Shown here piece by piece: positions 1 through 7,732 of a stretch of DNA of 64,000 nucleotides. Position numbers and translations under genes: made by a program. Source of the stretch: DATCZB01 sp035513215 (lineage in GTDB: Bacteria; Pseudomonadota; Gammaproteobacteria; Steroidobacterales; Rariloculaceae); the NCBI GenBank assembly GCA_035513215.1, contig DATKCK010000051.1, positions 1 to 64,000 of the forward strand, in the 5' to 3' direction. Position 1 is the stretch's first letter; every line of letters starts with the position of its first letter. The notes under the pieces were generated by a model that did not search any database, was not told the DNA's origin, and was given only the letters and a program-made list of their open reading frames with translations.

Positions 1-2
1 AG

Positions 3-44
3 CAGCAGAGCTTCGGCGACGGCACGGAGCCGCTGTCGATCTAG
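3..44 (+). CDS. 3' end of a gene cut by the window edge
   Basis: Reading frame 3 is open from the window edge to a TAG at 42-44, giving a short acidic tail ending in PLSI. The opposite-strand murein endopeptidase ends nearby at 81, so a convergent plus-strand gene ending here makes sense. With only 13 residues visible, neither function nor coding status can be established. Confidence 0.3.
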   Translation, partial: QQSFGDGTEPLSI

Positions 45-80
45 ACGGCCTGTCGCTTCAGGGCAGCAACCTCATCCCGG

Positions 81-1034
81 TCAGGGGAGCAGGCCCCATC
101 TCGCGCGGAAACCTCGCGCGTCGACGTGCAGGAACGGCCCGTGCGCCGAGGTGCTGCGATAAACGCCGAGACCTCCGCGAAAGTGAGCATTCTCGGGCCG
201 CGAGAAGAGTTCGTCCGCGAGGCGGTACAGGAATTGCGCGTCCCGGTAGTCGAACGCGCCGTCGCGATTGAGGTCGTCCATGATGTCGTCACACGGCGAG
301 ACATCGATGTAGATGTCGGCCGCGCCGCCGTAGATGTGGCGGCTGTGTTGGCCGTTGCCGATCGCGCGGTTGTAGTTCGGCGTGCGGTAGCCGCTCATCA
401 CGGTGAACGAATCGGTCGCGATCCCGCGGTTGTTTACGTGCTCGAGCAGGAGCTCGAGCTTGAGCAGGAGATCCTCCCTGAGGACGAGATACCTCGGCAG
501 ATCCATGGATTGCTTGGAAGGAAACTGGGCCAGGCGGAAGTTCGGGGAGAGCGCAATATCGGCCGTGTCCTCGTTGAGCTCGAAAAAGCCGTCCGGGGCG
601 TTGTAGAAGGGGTTGCCGCGCAGGGGCGCGGGATACGACCCGATCGAATAGCCGTTCAGTCGGCCGTTCGCGATTTGGCCTGCCGGATGGAGGATCAGGG
701 CATTGAGCTGAATCCTGTCGTCCGGGGTCTCGAGAACGAGCTCCGCGACGCCCGGGTCCGCGGGTGCTGTCCACTGCCACTCGCCCGGGCCGGTTGCCGT
801 CAGGCTACCGCGGTTGGCCGTCGCCGTTGCGCCCGCTGCGGTCAGCCTGAATCGCTCTCCCGGCAGAACGTAGACCGCGAAGACGCGATACGGAATCACG
901 AGGTCGCCGTTGACCGTCACGCTGAAGCTCGCCCTGCCGGATTCGAAAGCCGCGGCGGTCGATGGGTGAAATGCCGGGAATGTGCCCAGGCAGACGAGCA
1001 GCGTGCGGAGAAGTTTAGGTCGGCGGATCTTCAC
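81..1034 (-). CDS. mepK: Secreted murein endopeptidase, M15A / MepK (YcbK)-like
   Basis: 317 aa with an N-terminal signal sequence (about residues 1-29, hydrophobic LLVCLGTF then AAAF). The C-terminal third carries the peptidase M15_3/DUF882 signature: SGYRTPNYN at about 214-222, SRHIYGGAAD with likely zinc ligands His233 and Asp240, and a third ligand in LHVDARG (His303). E. coli MepK (YcbK) cleaves mainly 3-3 cross-links in peptidoglycan and lies next to the L,D-transpeptidase gene ycbB. Here the gene overlaps the 3' end of an LdtD homologue by 20 nt, the same pairing. Residues 30-130 are an all-beta region not found in the short E. coli enzyme. The family call is firm; the 3-3 specificity is inferred from context. 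Confidence 0.8.
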   Translation of the reverse strand: MKIRRPKLLRTLLVCLGTFPAFHPSTAAAFESGRASFSVTVNGDLVIPYRVFAVYVLPGERFRLTAAGATATANRGSLTATGPGEWQWTAPADPGVAELVLETPDDRIQLNALILHPAGQIANGRLNGYSIGSYPAPLRGNPFYNAPDGFFELNEDTADIALSPNFRLAQFPSKQSMDLPRYLVLREDLLLKLELLLEHVNNRGIATDSFTVMSGYRTPNYNRAIGNGQHSRHIYGGAADIYIDVSPCDDIMDDLNRDGAFDYRDAQFLYRLADELFSRPENAHFRGGLGVYRSTSAHGPFLHVDARGFRARWGLLP

Positions 1035-2643
1035 GCAGCTCTCGCAGCACGGGCACGTCGCGTTCGTAAATATCGTCGCGGAACTGGAGCACGCCGTCGG
1101 GGTCGACCCAGACCGTCCAGTACAGCAGATGCACCGGTATCGGCCGGGGCAGCGTCACCGTTTGCTCGCGACCTTCGGCGACGGCGCGTTCGATCGCTTC
1201 CGCCGTCCAGCGCGGATTGTCGCGCAGCAAGAGCTCGGCCAGTGCCAGCGGCTCGTGCAGGCGGATGCAGCCTGAGCTGAATGCGCGCACGTCCTCGCCA
1301 AATAGCTCGCGCGCCGGCGTGTCGTGCAAGTAGACCGAGAACTGATTCGGGAACATGAACTTGACGCGGCCGAGCGCGTTGAGCTCGCCGGGCCGCTGGC
1401 GGAGCCGGTAGCGAAAGCTCTGGCCGCTCATGGTCGACCAGTCGATGCTTGCGGGGTCCACGCGCCGCTCGTCGCTGCCCCAGCCCTCGAGCAGATCGTA
1501 GCCCTGTTCTGCGAGATAGTCCGGGTACTGCCGGATCAGCGGCAGCTTATCCTGAATCGCGATGCGCGACGGGACCTCCCAACTCGGGTTCAGAACCAGG
1601 TAGCGAATGTTGTCCGAGAAGACCGGCGTGCGCCGAAACGGGCGGCCGACGACGACGCGCATCGACATCACGGAATCGCCCTGCTCGACGACGTCGAGCC
1701 TGAAGCCCGCGATATTGACGATCACATAGCGCTCGCCGAGCGATTCGGGCAGCCAGCGCCAGCGCTCGAGATTGACGATGATCTGATTGATGCGCTGCTG
1801 TATCGGCACATTCAGCGCCGCGAGCGTCGCGCGGCCGACGAGGCCGTCGGCCGTGAGGCCGTGGCGGCTCTGGAATCGAATGACTGCCGCCTCGAGCGCC
1901 TCGTCGTAGACCTGGCCGGCCGCGCCGTCGCCGATCAGGTCGCCGGAGAGCCGCAGACGGCCGCGAAGCTGTTCGATGCGGGGATCGGAGTCGCCGGGGC
2001 GCAGTGTCGGCCCGGCATCGATCTCGGGCCAGCCCCCGTTGTCGCGAATTCGGCGCAGCTCGGTGAGTCTCGTGGCCAGCTGTTGATACTCGGGATGTCG
2101 CGGCAGCAGCTCCTCCAGCAGGGCACCGGGATCGGCGCCTGTGCCTATGGCCTCGAGCACGGGAACGAGATCCCGATGCCGCCGGTTCGCAATCCACTCC
2201 GAGTTGAGAGTCTCGGGATTCAGCCTCCCGGCGAGAAAATGCGAACCGAGAATGAGAAACGAGTCGCTGAGCGCAAGCTCCAGATCGACCAGCTCGCCCA
2301 TCCGGTCGCCATCGATCGATTCGATGGCTTCGAGATGGTAATGCTCCGGCCGCAGGCCGTTACGGGCCGGCTCCGTTTCGAGCCACTCGATGAACGCTTT
2401 AGCCTGCGCCGACAGGCCATCCTCGGACACCCAGAGCGGCTCGAAGTCGCGGCCGGGATACAGACGCCTCAGCGTCTCCCTGGCGAAGATCCGCTCGTCC
2501 ATGACGTCGAAGCTTTCGGTCACGAGGCCCGCTTCGACTCGATGCCTCAAACGCTGCTGGATCTCGCTTTGCGCGTGGACCGGGACGGCAGCAAAAGCGC
2601 AGGCCGCCACAATCACGACAGACGAGATAGATCGATGTCCCAT
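1015..2643 (-). CDS. ldtD: L,D-transpeptidase, LdtD/YcbB-like
   Basis: 542 aa from an ATG at 2643, chosen over an upstream ATG at 2688 because it starts directly on a signal peptide (MGHRSISSVVIVAACAFAAV, ending VHAQ). Order: N-terminal helical region; peptidoglycan-binding PG_binding_1 domain (AAVIRFQSRHGLTADGLVG) in the middle; then a YkuD catalytic domain with HDTPARELFG and FSSGCIRLHEP, nucleophile Cys459. Length and order match E. coli LdtD (YcbB, about 615 aa), a periplasmic enzyme that forms 3-3 cross-links and bypasses D,D-transpeptidases under beta-lactam or envelope stress. The downstream MepK-like hydrolase overlaps it, so synthesis and cleavage of 3-3 bonds are probably co-expressed. 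Confidence 0.88.
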   Translation of the reverse strand: MGHRSISSVVIVAACAFAAVPVHAQSEIQQRLRHRVEAGLVTESFDVMDERIFARETLRRLYPGRDFEPLWVSEDGLSAQAKAFIEWLETEPARNGLRPEHYHLEAIESIDGDRMGELVDLELALSDSFLILGSHFLAGRLNPETLNSEWIANRRHRDLVPVLEAIGTGADPGALLEELLPRHPEYQQLATRLTELRRIRDNGGWPEIDAGPTLRPGDSDPRIEQLRGRLRLSGDLIGDGAAGQVYDEALEAAVIRFQSRHGLTADGLVGRATLAALNVPIQQRINQIIVNLERWRWLPESLGERYVIVNIAGFRLDVVEQGDSVMSMRVVVGRPFRRTPVFSDNIRYLVLNPSWEVPSRIAIQDKLPLIRQYPDYLAEQGYDLLEGWGSDERRVDPASIDWSTMSGQSFRYRLRQRPGELNALGRVKFMFPNQFSVYLHDTPARELFGEDVRAFSSGCIRLHEPLALAELLLRDNPRWTAEAIERAVAEGREQTVTLPRPIPVHLLYWTVWVDPDGVLQFRDDIYERDVPVLRELREDPPT

Positions 2644-2727
2644 TCCCGCTACCGTAGAACAACTCGCAAAATCATAGCACGCGGCCACGACGCGGTCGGT
2701 GACGGGTGCACGGTCGAGACGATGCGC

Positions 2728-3105
2728 TCAACGCCTGACGTCGGCCATCACCTTGAGGCTGCCGTCGGGCAGAGTCGCCCGAATGAACATGCCGCCGTTC
2801 GTTCCGTCCTTGCGCGCGAAGAAGACGACCTCGATTCGATCGCCTGGCTCGAGCGTGTCGCGGCTCCAGCCGCGCCGTCCGAGATAGCTCGGGGTCATGC
2901 CTTCGAGCGACCAGACGACTTCCGTGCCGTCGTCACCGGTGACGATGACGTCGACCCGCGTGTGCGGCTCGATCCACTCAAAGGCGGCAACCGTTCCGGT
3001 AACGATCTCTTCTCTGGAAGTGTCGTACATGACCGGCGCGTGATGCGCGAACGATGTTGCGAGCGCCATCAGGATCGCGAGCAGCGAGATGCAGCGAAGT
3101 TGCAG
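2728..3105 (-). CDS. Small secreted DUF6152-family protein
   Basis: The mature part starts AHHAPVMYD and continues with TGTVAAFEWIEPHTRVDV, a GDDGTEVVW strand and GWSRDTLEPGD. This is the pattern of DUF6152 proteins: about 110-130 aa, secreted, beta-rich, with a conserved His-His right after the signal peptide. A paralogue with the same layout lies at 28401-28793. Start uncertain: the only in-frame ATG (3069) leaves a truncated signal peptide, whereas a CTG at 3105 gives a full 22-residue leader, so I extend to 3105. Divergent from the porin gene at 3133. Function unknown; the paired His could bind metal, which is speculation. Confidence 0.65.
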   Translation of the reverse strand: MQLRCISLLAILMALATSFAHHAPVMYDTSREEIVTGTVAAFEWIEPHTRVDVIVTGDDGTEVVWSLEGMTPSYLGRRGWSRDTLEPGDRIEVVFFARKDGTNGGMFIRATLPDGSLKVMADVRR

Positions 3106-3132
3106 GCTGATGCGTCGTCTATACTGACTGAA

Positions 3133-3879
3133 ATGAACGATTTTCGAATCAGGCGCGGCCTGCTTGCGGGCGTCGCCGCAATCGGCGTCGCGCTTGCGAA
3201 CGCGTCCGCGCAGGCGCAGCGGGCGCCGAGCTCTCTGCATGGTTCCGTCACGCTGTCGTCGGAATATATGCAGAACGGCCTTGCGCACACTCACGATGAG
3301 CCGTCGCTCAGCGTGTCGCTCGATTTCGAGCACCAGTCCGGGTTCTTCGTCGGCGGTGCTGTCGCCAACGTCGACTACATCGCCGAATCGCAGTTCGGCA
3401 AGCCGCGCGACACCGCCGCGAACGTTTATGCCGGTTATCTGTGGCGCCGCAACCAATGGATGGTCAATTCGAGCGTCGCGCGCTATCAATACCCCGACAT
3501 CGAGCGCAGCTACGATTACACGCAGGCGACCGCCAACGTCGCGTTTCGCGACCGCTACTTTTTCACCGTTTCCAGAACCGGCGACTATCTCTCGATCTAC
3601 GACAGCGCCGAGGTGTATCGTGCCGGCGTCGCCTTGCCCTGGCTGCGAAACATCGAGTTCGGCGTCAATGCCGGAAGATTCAGCGCGGATGGTTCCTTCG
3701 ACACGTCCTATACATTCTGGGATGCGGGTCTTTCCCGATCGATAGGCAGGTTTGCGCTGGATCTCAGGTATCACGACAACACCTACGGCTTCTCGAGTCT
3801 CCTCGGCAACGACGCGAGCAATCTGTGGGTTCTCAGTCTGACCTATCCGTTCCTGCCGATCGCGGGACGGGATCGCTAG
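3133..3879 (+). CDS. TorF-family putative porin (Gcw_chp family)
   Basis: 248 aa. Signal peptide to about residue 29 (GVALANASAQAQ). The mature protein opens with GSVTLSSEYMQNGLAHT, close to the S/T-x-x-Y-x-x-x-G opening of the TorF/Gcw_chp family, then has alternating aromatic beta strands (FFVGGAVANVDY, AANVYAGYLWR) and ends in a strand (NLWVLSLTYPFLPI). These features indicate a small outer-membrane beta barrel. Family members are about 220-260 aa and their substrates are mostly unknown. It converges on the subtilase gene with two bases between stop codons. Confidence 0.75.
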   Translation: MNDFRIRRGLLAGVAAIGVALANASAQAQRAPSSLHGSVTLSSEYMQNGLAHTHDEPSLSVSLDFEHQSGFFVGGAVANVDYIAESQFGKPRDTAANVYAGYLWRRNQWMVNSSVARYQYPDIERSYDYTQATANVAFRDRYFFTVSRTGDYLSIYDSAEVYRAGVALPWLRNIEFGVNAGRFSADGSFDTSYTFWDAGLSRSIGRFALDLRYHDNTYGFSSLLGNDASNLWVLSLTYPFLPIAGRDR

Positions 3880-3881
3880 TC

Positions 3882-5129
3882 TCAGTCGGCACAGAGTTCG
3901 CTGCCCTCGACCTGCGCGACCGCGCGACAGGCGTTGACGGATCGCTCGGTGGCGGTGCCGACCAGAAGCTCGATGAGCTCGGCGGGAGCGATGTCCGGAC
4001 GAAGCTCCCGGATCAGGGCGGAAACGCCGCTGACGTAGGCGGCGGACATAGAGTTGCCCGAGAAGAACGCGTAGCTGTTGTTCGGCGCCGTCGACATGAC
4101 CTCGACGCCGGGCGCCCTGAGCAGATTCGATGCGTTGGGCATCGCGGGTGACTGGGAAGACTCGGCGGCGATGACTAGCCGGTGCGAAGACGGGAAAGCA
4201 TTGTCGCCGGCAACCGGCGGCACTGGAAGCGCGGCAACGACGATGATCCCTTGCGCGATTGCGGCATCGATCAGCACGCTCAGGAGCGGATCGAAAGGGC
4301 CGGAAAGGCTGAGATTGACGACGTCCGCGTCGAGCTCGATCGCAGCTTCGAGCGCGCGGGCGACCGAGAAGCTCGAGCACTGTGCGCGCCCCGTCGCCGG
4401 ATCGACCGTCCAGCAGGCGCGCAGCGAAGCGATGGTCGACTCGGGCGCGACGCCGACGATGCCCTCGCCGTTGTTCGCGGTCGATCCGATCACGCCCGCC
4501 ACGGCCGTGCCGTGCAGCTCGGGTCGGCGGGAGAATTGCGCGTCGACGAGATTTCGCTGGGGGTGAATCCGCCCGCGCAGCTCGCGATGACGGCTGTCGA
4601 CGGTCGAATCGATGACTGCCACGGTCACGCCGCGCCCCGTCGCAGCTTCATGCGCGCTTTCGATTGCAAGCGACGAAAGAGCCGTTTGCATCGACGCGAG
4701 CGGATCGTTGTAGGTCACGCCCTGAGTCTCGAAGACGTTCATCGCCTGCACGAGCTCGACGCGCGGGTCGGCGCTGATGCGTTCGATGACCTCCTCGACG
4801 GCCTGCCCGGGCCCGACCTCGTAGACCTCGCAGTACTCGCCGATCGACGCGACATACCAGCCTTCGACGCGGCGGATGTCGTAGTCTTCCGCGAACTGGT
4901 CGAGTGTTCGATCGACGACCGGCGTCGGGCCGTACGCGCGGCGCCTGAAGTAGAAATCGCCGGGGCTGCCGAGCAGGGAAACGGCGGCGCCAGATTCCTG
5001 CCGCGTCGTGATCAAAAGTTGTCGCGACAGCGTGGCCTCGGAATCGACGAGCCTCGTATCCACGCCGTCGAGACTGGCGCAGCCTGCGGCGACGCAGGTC
5101 AGGGCGATCAGGAATCGCAACGGTTTCAT
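3882..5129 (-). CDS. Subtilisin-like (S8) lipoprotein protease in an ECF sigma operon
   Basis: 415 aa; the ATG at 5129 overlaps the anti-sigma stop by 4 nt. The N-terminus has a lipobox (LTCVAAGCAS, Cys17). Residues about 90-135 form a small alpha/beta region (VIERISADPRVELVQ) like a fervidolysin-type prodomain. The S8 domain follows: Asp174 in VAVIDSTVD, His206 in ELHGTAVAG, Ser360 in FFSGNSMSAAYVSG. The usual AAGN segment carrying the oxyanion Asn reads AALPVPPVAGDN here, so activity or geometry may be altered. As third gene of a sigma / anti-sigma operon it may process envelope proteins or the anti-sigma itself; that role is inferred. Confidence 0.82.
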   Translation of the reverse strand: MKPLRFLIALTCVAAGCASLDGVDTRLVDSEATLSRQLLITTRQESGAAVSLLGSPGDFYFRRRAYGPTPVVDRTLDQFAEDYDIRRVEGWYVASIGEYCEVYEVGPGQAVEEVIERISADPRVELVQAMNVFETQGVTYNDPLASMQTALSSLAIESAHEAATGRGVTVAVIDSTVDSRHRELRGRIHPQRNLVDAQFSRRPELHGTAVAGVIGSTANNGEGIVGVAPESTIASLRACWTVDPATGRAQCSSFSVARALEAAIELDADVVNLSLSGPFDPLLSVLIDAAIAQGIIVVAALPVPPVAGDNAFPSSHRLVIAAESSQSPAMPNASNLLRAPGVEVMSTAPNNSYAFFSGNSMSAAYVSGVSALIRELRPDIAPAELIELLVGTATERSVNACRAVAQVEGSELCAD

Positions 5130-5776
5130 CGGCTGTCCGGGGCTGGTGACGGCAACGCCGAGTAGCTGCGCCCGGCGAATCGCACCCGCGGATCCTGCGC
5201 GAGACGATCGATCAGCGCGGACAGCTCGGCATCGGACGCAGGCGCTACGGCGACCGTATAGCGGCCGACCTCGCTCGGCCCGCCGATCAGCCGCGCATCG
5301 ACGGACTCGATCAGCGCCCGGATCTCGGCGTCGGTGACACCGTCGGCGAACACGATATCGATTCGGTTGGCCGCGACGCCCGCTCCGTCGGTCAGCGTCG
5401 CAAACGGCGCGGACGACGCGTCGGCCGCCGGCGCGTTCGCGTCGGGTGCGGTGCTCGTCAGCACGAGCCAGCCGGCGACCGCGACGCAGACGACGGCCGC
5501 ACCGAGGCCGAGTTGCGGCCGAAGCCACAGCGGCGTCGTTCGCGTGCCGCTGCCGTCTATCTTCCTGAGCAGATCGGAGACGCCGTGCCCGACGCCGACC
5601 GGCATGTCGTCCTGAGCGCTGACGAGACCGCGGATCCTTTGCTCGTCGCGCAGCGCGGCGCGGCAAGGCAGGCATTCCTTGACGTGCTTCTCGATTCCGG
5701 CGCGCTCCCGGGCCGTCAAGCTGCCGTTGACGTACCACGGCATCAGCTCGACGACTTCCCTGTGATCGGCTTCCAT
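5126..5776 (-). CDS. Transmembrane zinc-finger anti-sigma factor with propeptide-like periplasmic domain
   Basis: 216 aa. The ATG at 5776 is preferred over 5794 because it leaves a 4-nt gap from the sigma gene instead of an overlap. Residues 1-50 are an anti-sigma zinc-binding domain with the H-x3-C-x2-C motif (His31, Cys35, Cys38). A membrane segment spans about 90-107 (GLGAAVVCVAVAGWLVLTS), then an Ala/Pro linker. A periplasmic alpha/beta domain follows (about 135-210; LIDRLAQDPRVRFAG) that resembles the N-terminal region of the adjacent subtilase (VIERISADPRVELVQ). It would hold the ECF factor at the membrane. The shared fold suggests the protease could dock here. Confidence 0.85.
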   Translation of the reverse strand: MEADHREVVELMPWYVNGSLTARERAGIEKHVKECLPCRAALRDEQRIRGLVSAQDDMPVGVGHGVSDLLRKIDGSGTRTTPLWLRPQLGLGAAVVCVAVAGWLVLTSTAPDANAPAADASSAPFATLTDGAGVAANRIDIVFADGVTDAEIRALIESVDARLIGGPSEVGRYTVAVAPASDAELSALIDRLAQDPRVRFAGRSYSALPSPAPDSR

Positions 5777-5780
5777 GGGT

Positions 5781-6383
5781 CTAGGTCTCGCCACCGTGGC
5801 CGAGCTGCGGCAGCAGTTGCTTCAGTCTGGCTCGAGCGTGAAACATCCGCGTCTTAACCGTGTTGGTCGGACAGTCGACGATCTCGGCGATCTCGTCGTA
5901 GGAGTAGCCGAAGTAATATGTCAATTCGACGACGGCGCGCTGCTTCGGCGGTAATAGCTGGATAGCGCGATACATCAGGTCTCTCTCCACGAGGCCCGTA
6001 TGTCCCTCGATCCCGGCCGTGCGTTCAACGACATTCGACCAATCGGCGGCCTTGAAGCGAACGGTCCAGCGCTGGAGACGGGTGCGCAGCTTCATGGCCT
6101 TGCGATAAGCGATGCCCATGATCCACGTGCTGACCCTCGATCGGCCGGCGAAGGCCGAGGCGCGCTGCCAGACGACGAGCATTGTGTCGTTGACGGCCTC
6201 CTGAGCCGTCTCGATATCGCCCGTCAAACGCTGAGTGAAGCGCAGCAACGGCCCGTGATAGCGGCCGTAAAGCAGCGTCAGGGCGTGTCGGTCCCGCTTC
6301 GCGACGCGCGCGAGCAGGTCGCTGTCGAGCTCGTCCTCGGACGCGCTGCGTCGTTCCGGTTGGTTGTCGAGACTTTCGGCCAT
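5781..6383 (-). CDS. ECF-type RNA polymerase sigma factor
   Basis: 200 aa. Region 2 covers about residues 25-95 (DRHALTLLYGRYHG, EAVNDTMLVVWQ with a DAED-like core, FAGRSRVSTWIMGIA). Region 4 covers about 135-190 (LLPPKQRAVVELTYYFGYSYDEIAEI followed by the helix-turn-helix CPTNTVKTRMFHARARLK). First gene of a three-gene operon with its membrane anti-sigma and a subtilase, and divergent from the di-heme lipoprotein at 6521 across 137 nt. It probably autoregulates and may drive the divergent gene, although I could not identify its promoter. Confidence 0.9.
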   Translation of the reverse strand: MAESLDNQPERRSASEDELDSDLLARVAKRDRHALTLLYGRYHGPLLRFTQRLTGDIETAQEAVNDTMLVVWQRASAFAGRSRVSTWIMGIAYRKAMKLRTRLQRWTVRFKAADWSNVVERTAGIEGHTGLVERDLMYRAIQLLPPKQRAVVELTYYFGYSYDEIAEIVDCPTNTVKTRMFHARARLKQLLPQLGHGGET

Positions 6384-6520
6384 CGGATCCCGCCTTGAGC
6401 CGTACGAATTCAGTCTAACGCAAAAACGCGCGGCGCGAATTCGTCCGATGAACCTTTCGATGCGCGGCAGGAACCCACTCGCCGGTGTTAACGGCTCCGC
6501 CTGCGCAACCGGGGGAATTT

Positions 6521-7732
6521 ATGAAAAAGCTCGCACGTTTCGAGGGAATCCTGCTGCCGCCCCTGTTGCTGACCCTCGTCGCCTGCGGCTCCGGCGGTGG
6601 CGGCGGTGGCGCGCCGGCGGGTGGCGGCGGTGGCGGTGGCGGTGGCACCGGCCCGGCGCTGATGCCGACGTTCGAGTCGATCCAGGAGCAGGTATTCGAT
6701 CAGCTTTGCATTAGCTGTCATATCGGCGCGTCGGCGCCGCTCGGCCTGCGCCTCGATGACGTGAACTCGTATGCGTTGCTCGTCGGCGTTGCGAGCGCTC
6801 AGCAACCGGCACTGCAGCGGGTCGATCCCGGCGACCCCGACGACAGCTACCTGATTCGCAAGCTCGACGGCACGGCGACGACCGGCGGGCGGATGCCGCT
6901 CGGTCTGCCGGCACTGCCGGCCGCGGATATCGCCGTGATCCGCCAATGGATCACCGACGGCGCGCAGCCGGCCGGAGGCCAGGCGCCGCTCGACCCGGTA
7001 CGCGTGACATCGTTCCAGCCGCTGCCGGGCGCGACGGGACCGACGTTGCCGATGTCGGTCACCGCGATATTCGATCGCGAGCTCGCCGCCACGACGGTCG
7101 ATCAGACGACGTTTCTCGTGGAGCGCAGCGGCGGCGACGGCACGTTCGGCGACGGCAACGAGGTCGCGATCAACCCGGTGTCGGTAGACGTTCCCGCTGC
7201 CAATCCGATGACGGCCGTGTTCGACATGAGCACGACAACGAGTGTCAACGACACCTACCGCGTGACGCTCGTCGGCACGGGGCCGGCCACGATCCAGGAC
7301 CTGGACGGCAACAGTCTCGACGGCGAGTTCTCGGGATCCTTCCCGTCCGGCAACGGCACGGCCGGCGGCAATTTCGCCGCCGACTTCGAGGTCGCCGGCG
7401 TCGAGCCGACGCTAAGCTCGATACAGGACAACGTCTTCACGCCGATCTGCTCGGCCTGTCATACCGGACCGCAGGGCAGCCCGCTCCCGGGCGGCATGGA
7501 TCTGACGAGCGTCGCGATGAGCTTCGCGGCCCTCGTCGGTGTGCCGAGCGTTCAGAACGCTACGATCGATCTCGTCGAGCCGGGCGATCCGGATGACAGC
7601 TACCTGATTCACAAGCTCGAGGGCACGGCGGCGGCGCCGAACAACACGCGGATGCCTCTTTTCGGCACGCCGCTCGATCAGGCCACGATCGACGCGATTC
7701 GCCAGTGGATTACCGACGGGGCCATGATGTGA
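6521..7732 (+). CDS. Di-heme c-type cytochrome lipoprotein
   Basis: 403 aa; ATG at 6521 after GGGGGAA. A lipobox (LTLVACGSG, Cys22) is followed by a long Gly/Ala linker. Two similar cytochrome-like domains follow, each with a CXXCH heme site: CISCH at 63-67 and CSACH at 310-314. Each is followed by PGDPDDSYLI(R/H)KL and a terminal AIRQWITDGA. Between them, about 165-275, lies an Ig-like/Big_5 domain (VTSFQPLPGATGPTLPMS, AIFDREL). The internal duplication is clear. It overlaps the next gene by 4 nt (GTGA), so the two are translationally coupled. Likely a surface or periplasmic electron carrier; its partner enzyme is unknown. Confidence 0.8.
   Translation: MKKLARFEGILLPPLLLTLVACGSGGGGGGAPAGGGGGGGGGTGPALMPTFESIQEQVFDQLCISCHIGASAPLGLRLDDVNSYALLVGVASAQQPALQRVDPGDPDDSYLIRKLDGTATTGGRMPLGLPALPAADIAVIRQWITDGAQPAGGQAPLDPVRVTSFQPLPGATGPTLPMSVTAIFDRELAATTVDQTTFLVERSGGDGTFGDGNEVAINPVSVDVPAANPMTAVFDMSTTTSVNDTYRVTLVGTGPATIQDLDGNSLDGEFSGSFPSGNGTAGGNFAADFEVAGVEPTLSSIQDNVFTPICSACHTGPQGSPLPGGMDLTSVAMSFAALVGVPSVQNATIDLVEPGDPDDSYLIHKLEGTAAAPNNTRMPLFGTPLDQATIDAIRQWITDGAMM

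Noticed and set aside
1324..3132. Plus-strand open frame running into the porin gene
   Set aside because: Opposite the L,D-transpeptidase and DUF6152 genes; the real protein starts at the ATG at 3133 with its signal peptide.
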